A stretch of DNA of 64,000 nucleotides from Spirosoma sp. 48-14 (GTDB taxonomy: Bacteria; Bacteroidota; Bacteroidia; Cytophagales; Spirosomataceae): positions 249,557 through 313,556 of the forward strand of contig NZ_MKUD01000001.1 in the NCBI RefSeq assembly GCF_001898575.1, read 5' to 3'. Made by a program: the position numbers and the translations under genes. The notes under the pieces are model-generated. The model worked only from the letters and a program-made list of their open reading frames with translations, was not told the origin of the DNA and did not search any database. Below are positions 15,959 through 24,826 of this stretch, piece by piece. Within the stretch, counting starts at the first letter, position 1, and the number at the start of each line of letters is the position of its first letter.

Positions 15959-16459
15959 TCATTTCATCGTACCCGTAATATCTCCTCGTTTGGTGAGTGT
16001 CACCCCGAGTTGTACGGTTTCGGCCGTTGTGTTCAACGTAAACGTTTTCTCTTTTACCACAAACTGCCCCTGCGCTACATACTGGGCATCGTACGTTTTA
16101 CCACCAAAGGCAAGTGGTTCGCTGTTTTTGTTCACAATCGTAAACGTATCGTTGGTCAATTCGGCCGATAAAGTCTGTTTCGTAGCTCCATTGAAAAGCA
16201 TATCCAGTGTAACCTGATTAGCTTCCTGTGCTTTGGTGACGGTAATCTGTACCGTTCCTACTTCAGGGTCACCAGCAGGCAGCGTATTGTTGATGTACAG
16301 CGTTGATCGGTAGTTCCCGGTGTATACACCCAGGTATTGATCGCGAGGATCGACAACATCAGTACCCCCATTTTTTTTACAGGATGTGGCCAGAAAACCA
16401 ATAGCTAGTAAAGCTATTAACGTAGTGCAAAAGGATCGAACGGCGTAGCGAGTAGCCAT
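15959..16459 (-). CDS. Hypothetical lipoprotein
   Basis: A 166-residue protein with a lipoprotein signal (LIALLAIGFLATSCKKNGG; Cys is the lipidation site). The rest is beta-rich (YLGVYTGNYRSTLYI, VQITVTKAQEANQVTLDML, GKTYDAQYVAQGQFVV, FTLNTTAETVQLGVTLTKRG), like small beta-sandwich or lipocalin-like outer-membrane lipoproteins of Bacteroidota. I do not recognise a named family. It has its own strong terminator. Probably outer-membrane anchored; function unknown. Confidence 0.7.
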   Translation of the reverse strand: MATRYAVRSFCTTLIALLAIGFLATSCKKNGGTDVVDPRDQYLGVYTGNYRSTLYINNTLPAGDPEVGTVQITVTKAQEANQVTLDMLFNGATKQTLSAELTNDTFTIVNKNSEPLAFGGKTYDAQYVAQGQFVVKEKTFTLNTTAETVQLGVTLTKRGDITGTMK

Positions 16460-16682
16460 GATAATAAAATTATAGTGATGGGTTTGTTCACAGCTTTTCT
16501 ATCAAACGCTGTGCCATGTTTTTTAGGTATAAACTAGCCTAAAAAGTGTGAATGTACAGACAATTTTAAGATTATCGTATACAAGCTTAACCGATTACCA
16601 GAGACAAACTAACTGCTACAGGCAGTTTCAATAGACATTTTTATACGATCCGTGTTATACTACTCAGCACATCTACACAGCC

Positions 16683-17120
16683 ATGAAAACGACTCTGCTC
16701 ATTACCCTTTTTCTGGTAAGCCTTCTGTTTACAGCTTGCCATACATCAGATAACACGGATCCCCAAACGGCCGTTTGCCAACCGCCAACGACCTTAGTAG
16801 CACAGGCTCCCTGCGAGAGCGGCTACCCAGGCGCTCTATTGATCTCTTCTAATTATCAGGGCAATTCGTCAGGACAGCTTATCTACGACATTTACGTCCA
16901 GAAAGACACGGTTTCCAATGATCTGACGAAGAGCACGTACAAAAATGCGTCGAACGAGCGAATCATCATTTCCGAAACAATACTCCAGAACGCGCCCAAA
17001 TTCGTCGTTCAGGTATCTATCAACTGCAATGGGAAAGACCAGCCATCTCAATTTTTTTCGTTTGTCAAACGCCCTACTTCCAGTTCAGGCTGTTACGTCT
17101 GGGCCTTACAAAAGCAATAA
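16683..17120 (+). CDS. Hypothetical lipoprotein
   Basis: A 145-residue protein with a lipoprotein signal (ITLFLVSLLFTACHTSDN; Cys is the lipidation site). The mature part has four or five further cysteines (CQPP, PCES, INCNG, GCYVW), which may form disulfides in the periplasm. Weak beta-strand alternation suggests a beta sandwich. No family recognised. It is a single-gene unit converging with the polygalacturonase gene 14 nt away. Confidence 0.65.
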   Translation: MKTTLLITLFLVSLLFTACHTSDNTDPQTAVCQPPTTLVAQAPCESGYPGALLISSNYQGNSSGQLIYDIYVQKDTVSNDLTKSTYKNASNERIIISETILQNAPKFVVQVSINCNGKDQPSQFFSFVKRPTSSSGCYVWALQKQ

Positions 17121-17134
17121 ATTCAACGTATTTA

Positions 17135-18463
17135 TTACTCCAGGAGCTTATCGTTAACTCTCACATTTTTGAGCGTAAGCCCCCAGACAATACGTTTGTC
17201 GATAGCGGCATTTTTGCTTTCTACCCTGAAATTCTCAAAGGTGAAGTTGGTCAGTCTGTCGTTTTCTGATACTGCTACATCGAAGAACGTATCACAGGTC
17301 AGTTCAATGTTTTTCAATGTGACATGGTCGGAGTAGGAGATAGGAATGTCTTTACGGCCTTGTAAGTCAAAGAACTGTGTCCACGGCTTCGCGTATAAAA
17401 GGCTGTGAGCCTGCCCTTTTATGTTCTCTACGGTAATGTATTCATAAAGCTGTGGCGTATCGGGCCGCATCTTTAGCCACAACACCCGGCTAGCTTCGCT
17501 GACATGGCAGTTGCGCATGATAATGTTCCGGTTATGAATGGCCTCACTGCCGCAGGTAAGCGCTGAATGGCAAAAGCCAAACTCACAATCTTCTATGATA
17601 ATGTTGGTATTAGCCCCGTTGTTCGGCACCCGATCGGCCCAGGGACCTTTGCCGCCCTTGAGCGCAATCGCATCATCATTTACCGACATATAGCATCCTT
17701 TGATGAGTACATTGCTGCAAACATCAAGATCAATGGCATCAGTACTGGGGGCTTTTACAGGTTTATAGGGCGAAAAAATGTGTACATCCAATATTTTCAC
17801 GTTCTGACACTGGTAGTAATGACTCGTCCAGAAACCCGAATTATGCAGTTTGACATCCTGTATCTGAACGTTATTGCATTTCCAGATAAATACCAGCCGG
17901 GGACGCGACACCTCCAGATTGGTACAATTCGGATTTTCTTTACGCCGGGCCCAGAAAGCCTCCCAGAAGTGTAACCCATTACCATCGATCTTTCCTTTTC
18001 CGGCAATGGTAAAGCCATTAACCTGATAGGCATTGACCAGAGCGGCAAAGTAATCCAGGCTCTGTCCTTCCATGCGGGACGGTAGTTTGGGGTAATCGGC
18101 AATGTTGTCGGAGCCTTTCAGTACTGCCCCGTCGGATAGATACAAATGAGTTTTGGGTTTGAAGAACAGTGCCCCGCTCATAAATGTCCCTTTCGGTATC
18201 ACCACGACGCCCCCTCCCCGCTGAGCGGCTGCATCGATAGCCTTCTGAATTGCTACCGTTTGAACCAGTGTACTATCTTGTTTTACCCCATAATCTGTAA
18301 TAACATACACTTTCCCAAGTTGAGCCAGGGTTACTTTTTTTACCGTTCTGAACCAGTCATTAATGACTGTCCCATCCGGAAAAATCTCTTTTCCTGGCGC
18401 CTGGGCGACAGCCTGCCTAACGCCTATAATCGTAAAAGCAAGTCCAATAAGTAATCGTTTCAT
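17135..18463 (-). CDS. Glycoside hydrolase family 28 (polygalacturonase-like), secreted
   Basis: From the ATG at 18463 the product is 442 residues with a signal peptide (RLLIGLAFTIIGVRQAVAQ). The right-handed beta-helix carries the GH28 catalytic set: DAIDLDVCSNVLI (first Asp region), SVNDDAIALKGG (the Asp-Asp pair), FCHSALTCGSEAIHN (His/Gly region) and RVLWLKMRPD (RxK-like). The N-terminal Asp/Gln block TDYGVKQDSTLVQTVAIQKA is typical of the pectate-lyase superfamily start. It likely cleaves galacturonan or related plant polysaccharide in the periplasm; no SusCD pair is near, so it is a solitary CAZyme here. Confidence 0.92.
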   Translation of the reverse strand: MKRLLIGLAFTIIGVRQAVAQAPGKEIFPDGTVINDWFRTVKKVTLAQLGKVYVITDYGVKQDSTLVQTVAIQKAIDAAAQRGGGVVVIPKGTFMSGALFFKPKTHLYLSDGAVLKGSDNIADYPKLPSRMEGQSLDYFAALVNAYQVNGFTIAGKGKIDGNGLHFWEAFWARRKENPNCTNLEVSRPRLVFIWKCNNVQIQDVKLHNSGFWTSHYYQCQNVKILDVHIFSPYKPVKAPSTDAIDLDVCSNVLIKGCYMSVNDDAIALKGGKGPWADRVPNNGANTNIIIEDCEFGFCHSALTCGSEAIHNRNIIMRNCHVSEASRVLWLKMRPDTPQLYEYITVENIKGQAHSLLYAKPWTQFFDLQGRKDIPISYSDHVTLKNIELTCDTFFDVAVSENDRLTNFTFENFRVESKNAAIDKRIVWGLTLKNVRVNDKLLE

Positions 18464-18784
18464 GGTAAATCCGTTCGGGTCGAAAGTTTTACGGCTAATC
18501 AACTGGCAAGTTGCAAAGCTTTACTGACTCATCCATCCTGCTCCTTCGGGTGTCTTATCGTAATGGTCATTGGCAAGAAGTTGTTTCTATTTACCAGCAT
18601 AAATAAGCCTAAAGACAGTTGAGGATTTCCGACTAGCTCTACCTCTTTCATCCAGAGCCTATTATCAGAACATTTTAAAAAATCCCTAAGCTTATTTACC
18701 ACTCTCCCCGCCGGATTGCCTATTTTTACCAAAGGAACAAAATCAGGTTCAATCCATAAATCTGATAAATTCTGGTTCAGACCT
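18464..18784. other. Region between polygalacturonase and dnaE, possible minus-strand gene remnant
   Basis: About 320 bases between divergent genes. The half nearest dnaE is more AT-rich than its neighbours and on the minus strand reads open down to a stop at 18529, with protein-like sequence (SDLWIEPDFVPLVKIGN, NPQLSLGLFMLVNRNNF). No in-frame ATG lies outside the dnaE reading frame, so if real it is a fragment whose 5' end is missing or starts at TTG. No perfect TAnnTTTG element was found here for dnaE. Confidence 0.3.
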
Positions 18785-21700
18785 ATGCAATTCTCCCATC
18801 TCCACTGCCATACCCAATACTCCCTGCTCGATGGGCAGGCCGACATTAAAAAGCTGATTAAGAAGGCGAAAGGTGATAATATGCCTGCTGTGGCGATTAC
18901 CGACCACGGCAATATGTTTGGGGTATTCGAATTCGTCGCGGAAGCCAGCAAGCAGGGCATTAAGCCTATTGTTGGGTGCGAATTTTATGTGGTAGACGAC
19001 CATACGCGGAAACAGTTCACCAAGGAGCAGAAGGACATTCGTTACCACCAACTGCTATTGGCTAAAAACCCGCAGGGCTACAAAAACCTGGCTAAACTTT
19101 GCTCGCTGGGTTACATGGAGGGACTCTACGGTAAATATCCGCGCGTAACGAAGGAACTGATCGATAAATACAAGGAAGGGCTCATTGCTACTACGTGTTG
19201 CATTGGGGCTATCGTGCCCAAGACCATCCTGAAAAAAGGCGAAGAAGCGGGCGAAGCCGAATTCAAATGGTGGCTCGACCGCTTCGGCGAAGATTACTAC
19301 GTTGAGCTACAGCGGCACGAGATTCCCGACCAGATTAAGGCCAATGAGGTACTGGTGAAGTTGGCCCGGAAGTACAATGTAAAAATCATTGCGTCGAACG
19401 ATTCGCACTACGTAGACCGCGACGACTGGGTTGCTCACGATATTTTACTTTGCGTAAACACGGGCGAAAAACAGAGTACGCCGTCGATGAAGGAATTCAA
19501 CGACGATGAAGCGATGCCCAAAAATACCCGATTTGCGTTCTTCTCCGATCAGTTCTATTTCAAGAACACGCAGGAGATGAGCACGTTGTTTCACGACCTG
19601 CCCGAAGCCATCGACAACACCAACGAGATTGTCGATAAGGTGGAGGTGCTGAAGCTCAAACGGGATATTCTGCTGCCCAACTTCCCGATTCCTCAGGAGT
19701 TCCAGATCCATACCGACGACGTAGCGAACCAGTGGGAATACCTCAAGCACCTGACCTTTACCGGCGCGAAAGAACGCTGGGGTGAAATTGACCAGAAAGC
19801 GCAGGAACGCCTTGACTTCGAATTGTTTACAATCAAGACAATGGGTTTCGCGGGCTACTTCCTCATTGTAGCCGACTTCATCAAAGCCGGGCGTGACTTG
19901 GGCGTGATGGTCGGACCAGGACGGGGTAGTGCGGCCGGAAGTGCCGTAGCCTATTGCATCGGCATTACCAATATTGACCCGATTAAATACGACCTGCTGT
20001 TCGAGCGATTCCTGAACCCTGACCGGAAATCCATGCCCGATATCGATACCGACTTTGACGATGAGGGTCGTCAACGGGTAATCGACTATGTAGTGGATAA
20101 ATACGGCAAGCAACAGGTGGCCGCGATCGTTACGTATGGTACCATGGCGGCCAAATCGGCGATCAAAGACGTGAGCCGGGTGATGGACTTGCCTTTATCC
20201 GATGCCAACGCGCTGGCAAAACTCGTTCCCGATAAGCCAACGTATAACATGACCCTCCGGCGGATTTTCGAAGATCCGATCGATGGGCCGGGTGGTCTGG
20301 CGGGTGTGATTCAGCCCGACGAGGTGGAGAATGTAAAGCGCATGCGGGCGCTCGAAGCGGGCGACCAGTCCGTTGGGCGTACGATGAAACTGATCGACAC
20401 CGAGAAGGTACAGAACGTACTGCAACAGGCGCGTCGGCTGGAAGGAACAGTTCGGAACACGGGTGTTCACGCGGCCGGTATCATCATCGCGCCTGATGAT
20501 CTGTCGAACATCGTCCCCGTCTCGACATCGAAAGATACCAACCTGATTATCACCCAATATGAGGGGAAAGTTATTGAGGACGCGGGCGTTATCAAAATGG
20601 ACTTTCTGGGGCTGCGCAACCTGACGATCATCAAGGAATGCCTGCGACTCATCAAGCAAAATCACGGTGGGCTGTTCGTCAACGGCGTCGAAACCGGCAT
20701 TGACGATATTCCACTGGATGATCCGAAAGCGTACGAACTGTTCCAGCGGGGCGAAACCAACGCCATTTTCCAGTTCGAATCCGACGGGATGAAGAAGCAC
20801 ATGAAGGACCTGAAGCCCGACCGCTTCGAGGACCTCATTGCCATGAACGCGCTCTATCGGCCTGGTCCTATTCAGTACATTCCGAACTACATCAACCGCA
20901 AACATGGCCGGGAGGAAGTCAAATACGACCTCCCCGAAATGGCGGAATATCTGGCGGATACGTATGGCATTACGGTCTATCAGGAGCAGTTAATGCTGCT
21001 GTCGCAGAAGCTGGGTAATTTTACCAAGGGCGATGCCGACGTACTGCGGAAAGCGATGGGTAAAAAAGACCGCGCAACGCTCGACAAGATGAAAGGCAAG
21101 TTCATGGAGGGCTGCGCGGCCAACAAACTGAACCTGAAGACCTGCGAGAAGGTCTGGACCGACTGGGAAGCGTTTGCGTCGTACGCGTTCAACAAATCGC
21201 ACTCGACTTGCTACGCGTTCGTTGCCTACCAGACGGCATACCTCAAAACCTACTACAAATCCGAGTACATGGCGGCCGTCCTGACAAGCTGCCTGGGCAA
21301 CATCGAAAAGATTACGTTCTTCCTCGAAGAGTGTAAAAACATCGGTATTCCCGTACTTGGCCCCGACGTCAACGAATCGGAGCGCGTATTTGGCGTGAAC
21401 CAGAAAGGTGAAATTCGGTTTGGGCTGGGCGGTATCAAAGGGGCGGGTGATGCCGCCGTTGAGGCCATTATAGAAGAGCGCCAGGCGGGTGGTCCTTTCA
21501 AAGATATTTTCGACTTCGCGATCCGGGTCAACCTACGTACCGTCAATAAGAAAACCCTTGAATCGCTGGCCTACGCCGGTGCTTTCGATGCCCTGGACGA
21601 ATACCACCGGGCGCAATATTTCGAGGTACCCCCTACCGAAACCAGCCCTTTCCTGGAAAAAATCATCCGGTATGCCAACAATTACCACGCCGAGAAAGCG

Positions 21701-22420
21701 GCTGCCCAGCAATCGCTGTTTGGGGCATTAACGGGTGGAGAACCGATGTTGCCCCGCCCCAAAGCCCCAACAGTGCCTGAATGGAACCAGATTGAAAAGC
21801 TGAAATTCGAGAAAGACGTGGTTGGTTTTTATATCACCGGCCACCCGCTCGATGAATTCAAACTCGAACTCGAAGGTTTTTGTAATTGTACGCTGGACAA
21901 AATCTACGAGATCAAAAGCCCAGAAATCAAGGTGGCCGGCATTGTATCATCGATGCAGACGAAGATCGCCAAAAACGGCAATCCGTTCTGTATTTTCAAG
22001 ATCGAAGATTACAGTACCTCCGTCGAACTGGCTCTTTTCGGCGACGATTACGTGCGGATGGGCCAATACATCGACGTGGGCCGTTTTCTGCACATTACCG
22101 GCAAAACGCAAAACCGCTGGAACTCCGAAAACCTGGAATTCAAAGCCACCAACATCCGGCTGCTGACTGAGATGCGGGAGAAATTCTGCAAAGAAGTCCG
22201 CGTATCGCTAACGCTGGACGCGGTAAACGCCCAGTTGATCAGTCAGATCAATGACCTGGTCAATGCTTACCCAGGCACTTGTTCATTGTCACTGAATGTA
22301 GTTGACCCGGTCGAACGGATCGAAGTGAGTCTACAGGCACGGACGCTAAAAGTGTTCCCAGCCAATACATTTATCCGGGCGCTGGAAGCCATGGACGGGG
22401 TCACCTGCAAGGTGGCGTAG
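18785..22420 (+). CDS. dnaE: DNA polymerase III alpha subunit
   Basis: Replicative polymerase, 1211 residues from the ATG at 18785; the family's opening FSHLHCHTQYSLLDGQADI begins at residue 3, so a longer upstream frame is rejected. Domains in order: PHP (about 1-275, with HLHCH and the TDHGNMFG metal site), palm with the catalytic Asp set PDIDTDFDDEGR (Asp419, 421, 423), the GPGRGSAAGS motif, fingers (MKKHMKDLKPDRFEDLIAMN, YRPGPIQYIP), helix-hairpin-helix, and an OB fold near the C-terminus (VAGIVSSMQTKIAKNG). It stands apart from other replisome genes, followed by trxA 72 nt later. Confidence 0.98.
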   Translation: MQFSHLHCHTQYSLLDGQADIKKLIKKAKGDNMPAVAITDHGNMFGVFEFVAEASKQGIKPIVGCEFYVVDDHTRKQFTKEQKDIRYHQLLLAKNPQGYKNLAKLCSLGYMEGLYGKYPRVTKELIDKYKEGLIATTCCIGAIVPKTILKKGEEAGEAEFKWWLDRFGEDYYVELQRHEIPDQIKANEVLVKLARKYNVKIIASNDSHYVDRDDWVAHDILLCVNTGEKQSTPSMKEFNDDEAMPKNTRFAFFSDQFYFKNTQEMSTLFHDLPEAIDNTNEIVDKVEVLKLKRDILLPNFPIPQEFQIHTDDVANQWEYLKHLTFTGAKERWGEIDQKAQERLDFELFTIKTMGFAGYFLIVADFIKAGRDLGVMVGPGRGSAAGSAVAYCIGITNIDPIKYDLLFERFLNPDRKSMPDIDTDFDDEGRQRVIDYVVDKYGKQQVAAIVTYGTMAAKSAIKDVSRVMDLPLSDANALAKLVPDKPTYNMTLRRIFEDPIDGPGGLAGVIQPDEVENVKRMRALEAGDQSVGRTMKLIDTEKVQNVLQQARRLEGTVRNTGVHAAGIIIAPDDLSNIVPVSTSKDTNLIITQYEGKVIEDAGVIKMDFLGLRNLTIIKECLRLIKQNHGGLFVNGVETGIDDIPLDDPKAYELFQRGETNAIFQFESDGMKKHMKDLKPDRFEDLIAMNALYRPGPIQYIPNYINRKHGREEVKYDLPEMAEYLADTYGITVYQEQLMLLSQKLGNFTKGDADVLRKAMGKKDRATLDKMKGKFMEGCAANKLNLKTCEKVWTDWEAFASYAFNKSHSTCYAFVAYQTAYLKTYYKSEYMAAVLTSCLGNIEKITFFLEECKNIGIPVLGPDVNESERVFGVNQKGEIRFGLGGIKGAGDAAVEAIIEERQAGGPFKDIFDFAIRVNLRTVNKKTLESLAYAGAFDALDEYHRAQYFEVPPTETSPFLEKIIRYANNYHAEKAAAQQSLFGALTGGEPMLPRPKAPTVPEWNQIEKLKFEKDVVGFYITGHPLDEFKLELEGFCNCTLDKIYEIKSPEIKVAGIVSSMQTKIAKNGNPFCIFKIEDYSTSVELALFGDDYVRMGQYIDVGRFLHITGKTQNRWNSENLEFKATNIRLLTEMREKFCKEVRVSLTLDAVNAQLISQINDLVNAYPGTCSLSLNVVDPVERIEVSLQARTLKVFPANTFIRALEAMDGVTCKVA

Positions 22421-22492
22421 GATTCGGAACTAATCGGACTGAAAACGGTTTATGTGGGAGAAACAAGTTAAACTAATAAACTATTTTCACTC

Positions 22493-22837
22493 ATGGCAGC
22501 AGGATCACTTGCCGTAGAAGCAACCGATGCAAACTTCGACGAACTCATAAATTCTGATAAACCTGTTTTAGTAGACTTCTGGGCTGAATGGTGCGGTCCC
22601 TGTCGGATGGTAGGCCCGGTTGTTGAACAACTTGCTGGCGAATACGAAGGGAAAGCCGTTGTCGCCAAAATGGACGTTGACCAACATTCGCAGGTTCCAG
22701 CCAAATTTGGTATCCGCAGCATCCCAACCCTGATGATCTTCAAAAACGGTCAGTTAGTTGATAAAGTAATTGGTGCCGTTCCCAAGAACGTACTGGAGCA
22801 AAAGCTACAGGGCGCTCTTGAACCCGCAGCGATATAA
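22493..22837 (+). CDS. trxA: Thioredoxin
   Basis: A 114-residue thioredoxin with the redox motif WCGPC (Cys34 and Cys37) in [17 protein letters not shown], the buried Asp-type strand [12 protein letters not shown], and the cis-Pro loop [15 protein letters not shown]. It reduces cytoplasmic disulfides using thioredoxin reductase. The N-terminal [15 protein letters not shown] is normal for Bacteroidota TrxA. No signal peptide. A long perfect hairpin separates it from the convergent E2 gene. Confidence 0.96.
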   Translation: MAAGSLAVEATDANFDELINSDKPVLVDFWAEWCGPCRMVGPVVEQLAGEYEGKAVVAKMDVDQHSQVPAKFGIRSIPTLMIFKNGQLVDKVIGAVPKNVLEQKLQGALEPAAI

Positions 22838-22843
22838 ATTTTT

Positions 22844-22926
22844 AGAGGAAAAGGAGAAGGGACGAAGGGAGAAAAGGAGTTGCAATTGCATTCCTTTTCT
22901 CCCTTCGTCCCTTCTCCTTTTCCTCT
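22844..22926. repeat. Perfect 35-bp inverted repeat filling the trxA-pdhC gap
   Basis: Arms 22844-22878 and 22892-22926 are exact complements made of purine-rich words (GAGAAGGGACGAAGGGAG), with an inner palindrome TGCAATTGCA in the loop. It begins 7 nt after the trxA stop and ends one base before the E2 stop codon. On the plus strand it is followed by only short T stretches. Confidence 0.88.
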
Positions 22927-22927
22927 T

Positions 22928-24640
22928 TTATACCAACATCCGCATTGGATCTTCGAGCAGTTGCTTCACCGTTTGCAGGAAAGCAGCCCCCGTAGCACCA
23001 TCTACCACACGGTGATCGCAGGAGAGCGTCACTTTCATAACATTGGTTGGTTTGGCCACATCTCCCTCGAATTTCACAGTCTGTTTGATCGTACCTATCG
23101 CCAGAATGCAGGAATCAGGTGGATTGATGATCGCCGTAAATTCGTCGATGCCAAACATACCCAGGTTCGAGATCGAGAATGTACTACCTTCCCAATCTTT
23201 CGGCTGTAGTTTTTTATCCTTCGCTTTACCCGCCAGGTCTTTTACTTCGCCCGAAATGGTCGACAGTGTTTTCTGATCGGCATTGCGAATAACCGGCACC
23301 AGCAGCCCTTCATCGACGGCTACCGCTACTCCGATATTGACATATTTGTATTTACGGATTTTATCGCCCAGCCACGACGAGTTTACGTTCGGATGCTGTT
23401 TGAGCGCCAGTGCAGCCGCTTTGATCACGAAATCGTTGAACGATACTTTTACTGGGCTCACTGTATTGACGGTACCGCGTAACTCCATCGCCTTGTCCAT
23501 GTTAATTTCCATGGTCAGGTAGAAGTGCGGAGCCGTGAACAGACTTTCGCTCAGACGGCGGGCAATCGTTTTCCGCATCTGGCTCACCGGAATATCCTCG
23601 TATTCACCAACAGGTGTCGGTACCGATGGAGCGGCTGGCGCTGGAGCAGGTGCTGGCTGTGCAGCCGGTTGTGGTGCGGCCGGTTTAGCAGCCGGAGCAG
23701 CACCAGGTGTAAAGGACTCTACATCGCTTTTCACAATGCGACCTTCGGGGCCTGTACCATGCACCTGTGCCAGATTGATTCCTTTATCGGCGGCAATCGC
23801 TTTTGCCAAAGGCGACGCTTTAATCCGACCGTTCGAATCAGCTACATCTCCGGCAGCCCCGGCATCTGATAAATCTGTATCAGCATTGGCAGGTAGATTA
23901 GCCTGTGGGTTCTGCTGGGCCGTAGCACCACCACCTTCGCCCGTTGCAGCGGCTGGTGTTGAACCACCACCGTCGAGCAGTACTTTGAAGTTGGCCCCTT
24001 TTTCACCGACAACAGCAATGATATCGTCAACGGCAACCGAAGAACCTTCTTTTACTCCGATGTAAAGCAACGTACCTTCTTCGTAGGCTTCGAGGTCCAT
24101 GGTGGCTTTATCGGTTTCCACTTCGGCCAGAACATCGCCCGACTTCACCGTGTCACCTTCTTTTTTATGCCAGGCAACAATGGTTCCTTCGGTCATGGTA
24201 TCGCTCATTTTCGGCATCCGAATAACCGACGCATTCACTTTTTCGGCTGGGGCTGCAGAAACGGCTTTCTGATCAGGCAGATTGGTAGTAGTTTCGGCAC
24301 TAGCGCTATTGGCCGGAGCAGGCGCTGGAGCCGGGCTAGGTGCAGGAGCCGCCTGCTGGCTGCCACCACTGGAACCGTTGAGTAATGCTTTATAATCTTC
24401 GCCTTCTGCACCGATAACGGCCAAAACGCCATCGACGGGCACAGAAGCTCCTTTTTCAACACCGATATAGAGCAAGGTACCTTCCTCATACGATTCGAGG
24501 TCCATAGTTGCCTTATCAGTTTCGACTTCGGCCAGTATATCGCCGGACTTTACTTTATCGCCCACTTTTTTGTGCCACTCCGCAATGACGCCTTCGGTCA
24601 TGGTGTCGCTCATTTTGGGCATTCGAATTAATTCAGCCAT
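22928..24640 (-). CDS. pdhC: Pyruvate dehydrogenase E2 (dihydrolipoamide acetyltransferase), two lipoyl domains
   Basis: A 570-residue E2 protein. Two lipoyl domains at about 1-80 and 137-215, each with the lipoylated Lys in ETDKATMDL (Lys43 and Lys178), joined by Ala/Pro-rich linkers. Then the peripheral subunit-binding domain (KASPLAKAIAADKGINLAQV, about 272-310), another Ala/Pro linker, and the catalytic domain with SLSCDHRVVDGATGA near the C-terminus (active-site His and Asp). It transfers acetyl groups to CoA in the pyruvate dehydrogenase complex. No E1 or E3 gene is adjacent. Linker repeats make the nucleotide sequence locally repetitive. Confidence 0.95.
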   Translation of the reverse strand: MAELIRMPKMSDTMTEGVIAEWHKKVGDKVKSGDILAEVETDKATMDLESYEEGTLLYIGVEKGASVPVDGVLAVIGAEGEDYKALLNGSSGGSQQAAPAPSPAPAPAPANSASAETTTNLPDQKAVSAAPAEKVNASVIRMPKMSDTMTEGTIVAWHKKEGDTVKSGDVLAEVETDKATMDLEAYEEGTLLYIGVKEGSSVAVDDIIAVVGEKGANFKVLLDGGGSTPAAATGEGGGATAQQNPQANLPANADTDLSDAGAAGDVADSNGRIKASPLAKAIAADKGINLAQVHGTGPEGRIVKSDVESFTPGAAPAAKPAAPQPAAQPAPAPAPAAPSVPTPVGEYEDIPVSQMRKTIARRLSESLFTAPHFYLTMEINMDKAMELRGTVNTVSPVKVSFNDFVIKAAALALKQHPNVNSSWLGDKIRKYKYVNIGVAVAVDEGLLVPVIRNADQKTLSTISGEVKDLAGKAKDKKLQPKDWEGSTFSISNLGMFGIDEFTAIINPPDSCILAIGTIKQTVKFEGDVAKPTNVMKVTLSCDHRVVDGATGAAFLQTVKQLLEDPMRMLV

Positions 24641-24740
24641 AATTTAGCTATGTGTATATCGGGTTATACGAAACGATCGGCCGGGCTGGAGAGTACGTTC
24701 TGCGCCCCAGTTAAGGGTCAAAATTAAGAGAAAGGAAATT

Positions 24741-24826
24741 AATAGTGAAGAATGAAGTGTGTAGAGTAAAGAATAGTTTCCAATCTTTTATTCTATATTC
24801 TATACGCTTCATCCTTCTCTTCTATT
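24741..24826. repeat. Imperfect inverted repeat upstream of pdhC
   Basis: About 36-nt arms around 24741-24776 and 24791-24826 pair with several mismatches, many of them G-T wobbles (compare GAAGTGTGTAGAGTA with GAAGCGTATAGAATA). The right arm runs over the stop codon (24822) of the methylase gene, so the arm encodes the end of that gene. Confidence 0.6.

Noticed and set aside
18529..18960. A 143-residue minus-strand gene
   Set aside because: Its first half is antisense to the conserved PHP region of dnaE; only the part outside dnaE is discussed, as a possible remnant.
19445..20905. Long minus-strand reading frames inside dnaE
   Set aside because: dnaE is complete with all catalytic motifs; these are composition shadows.
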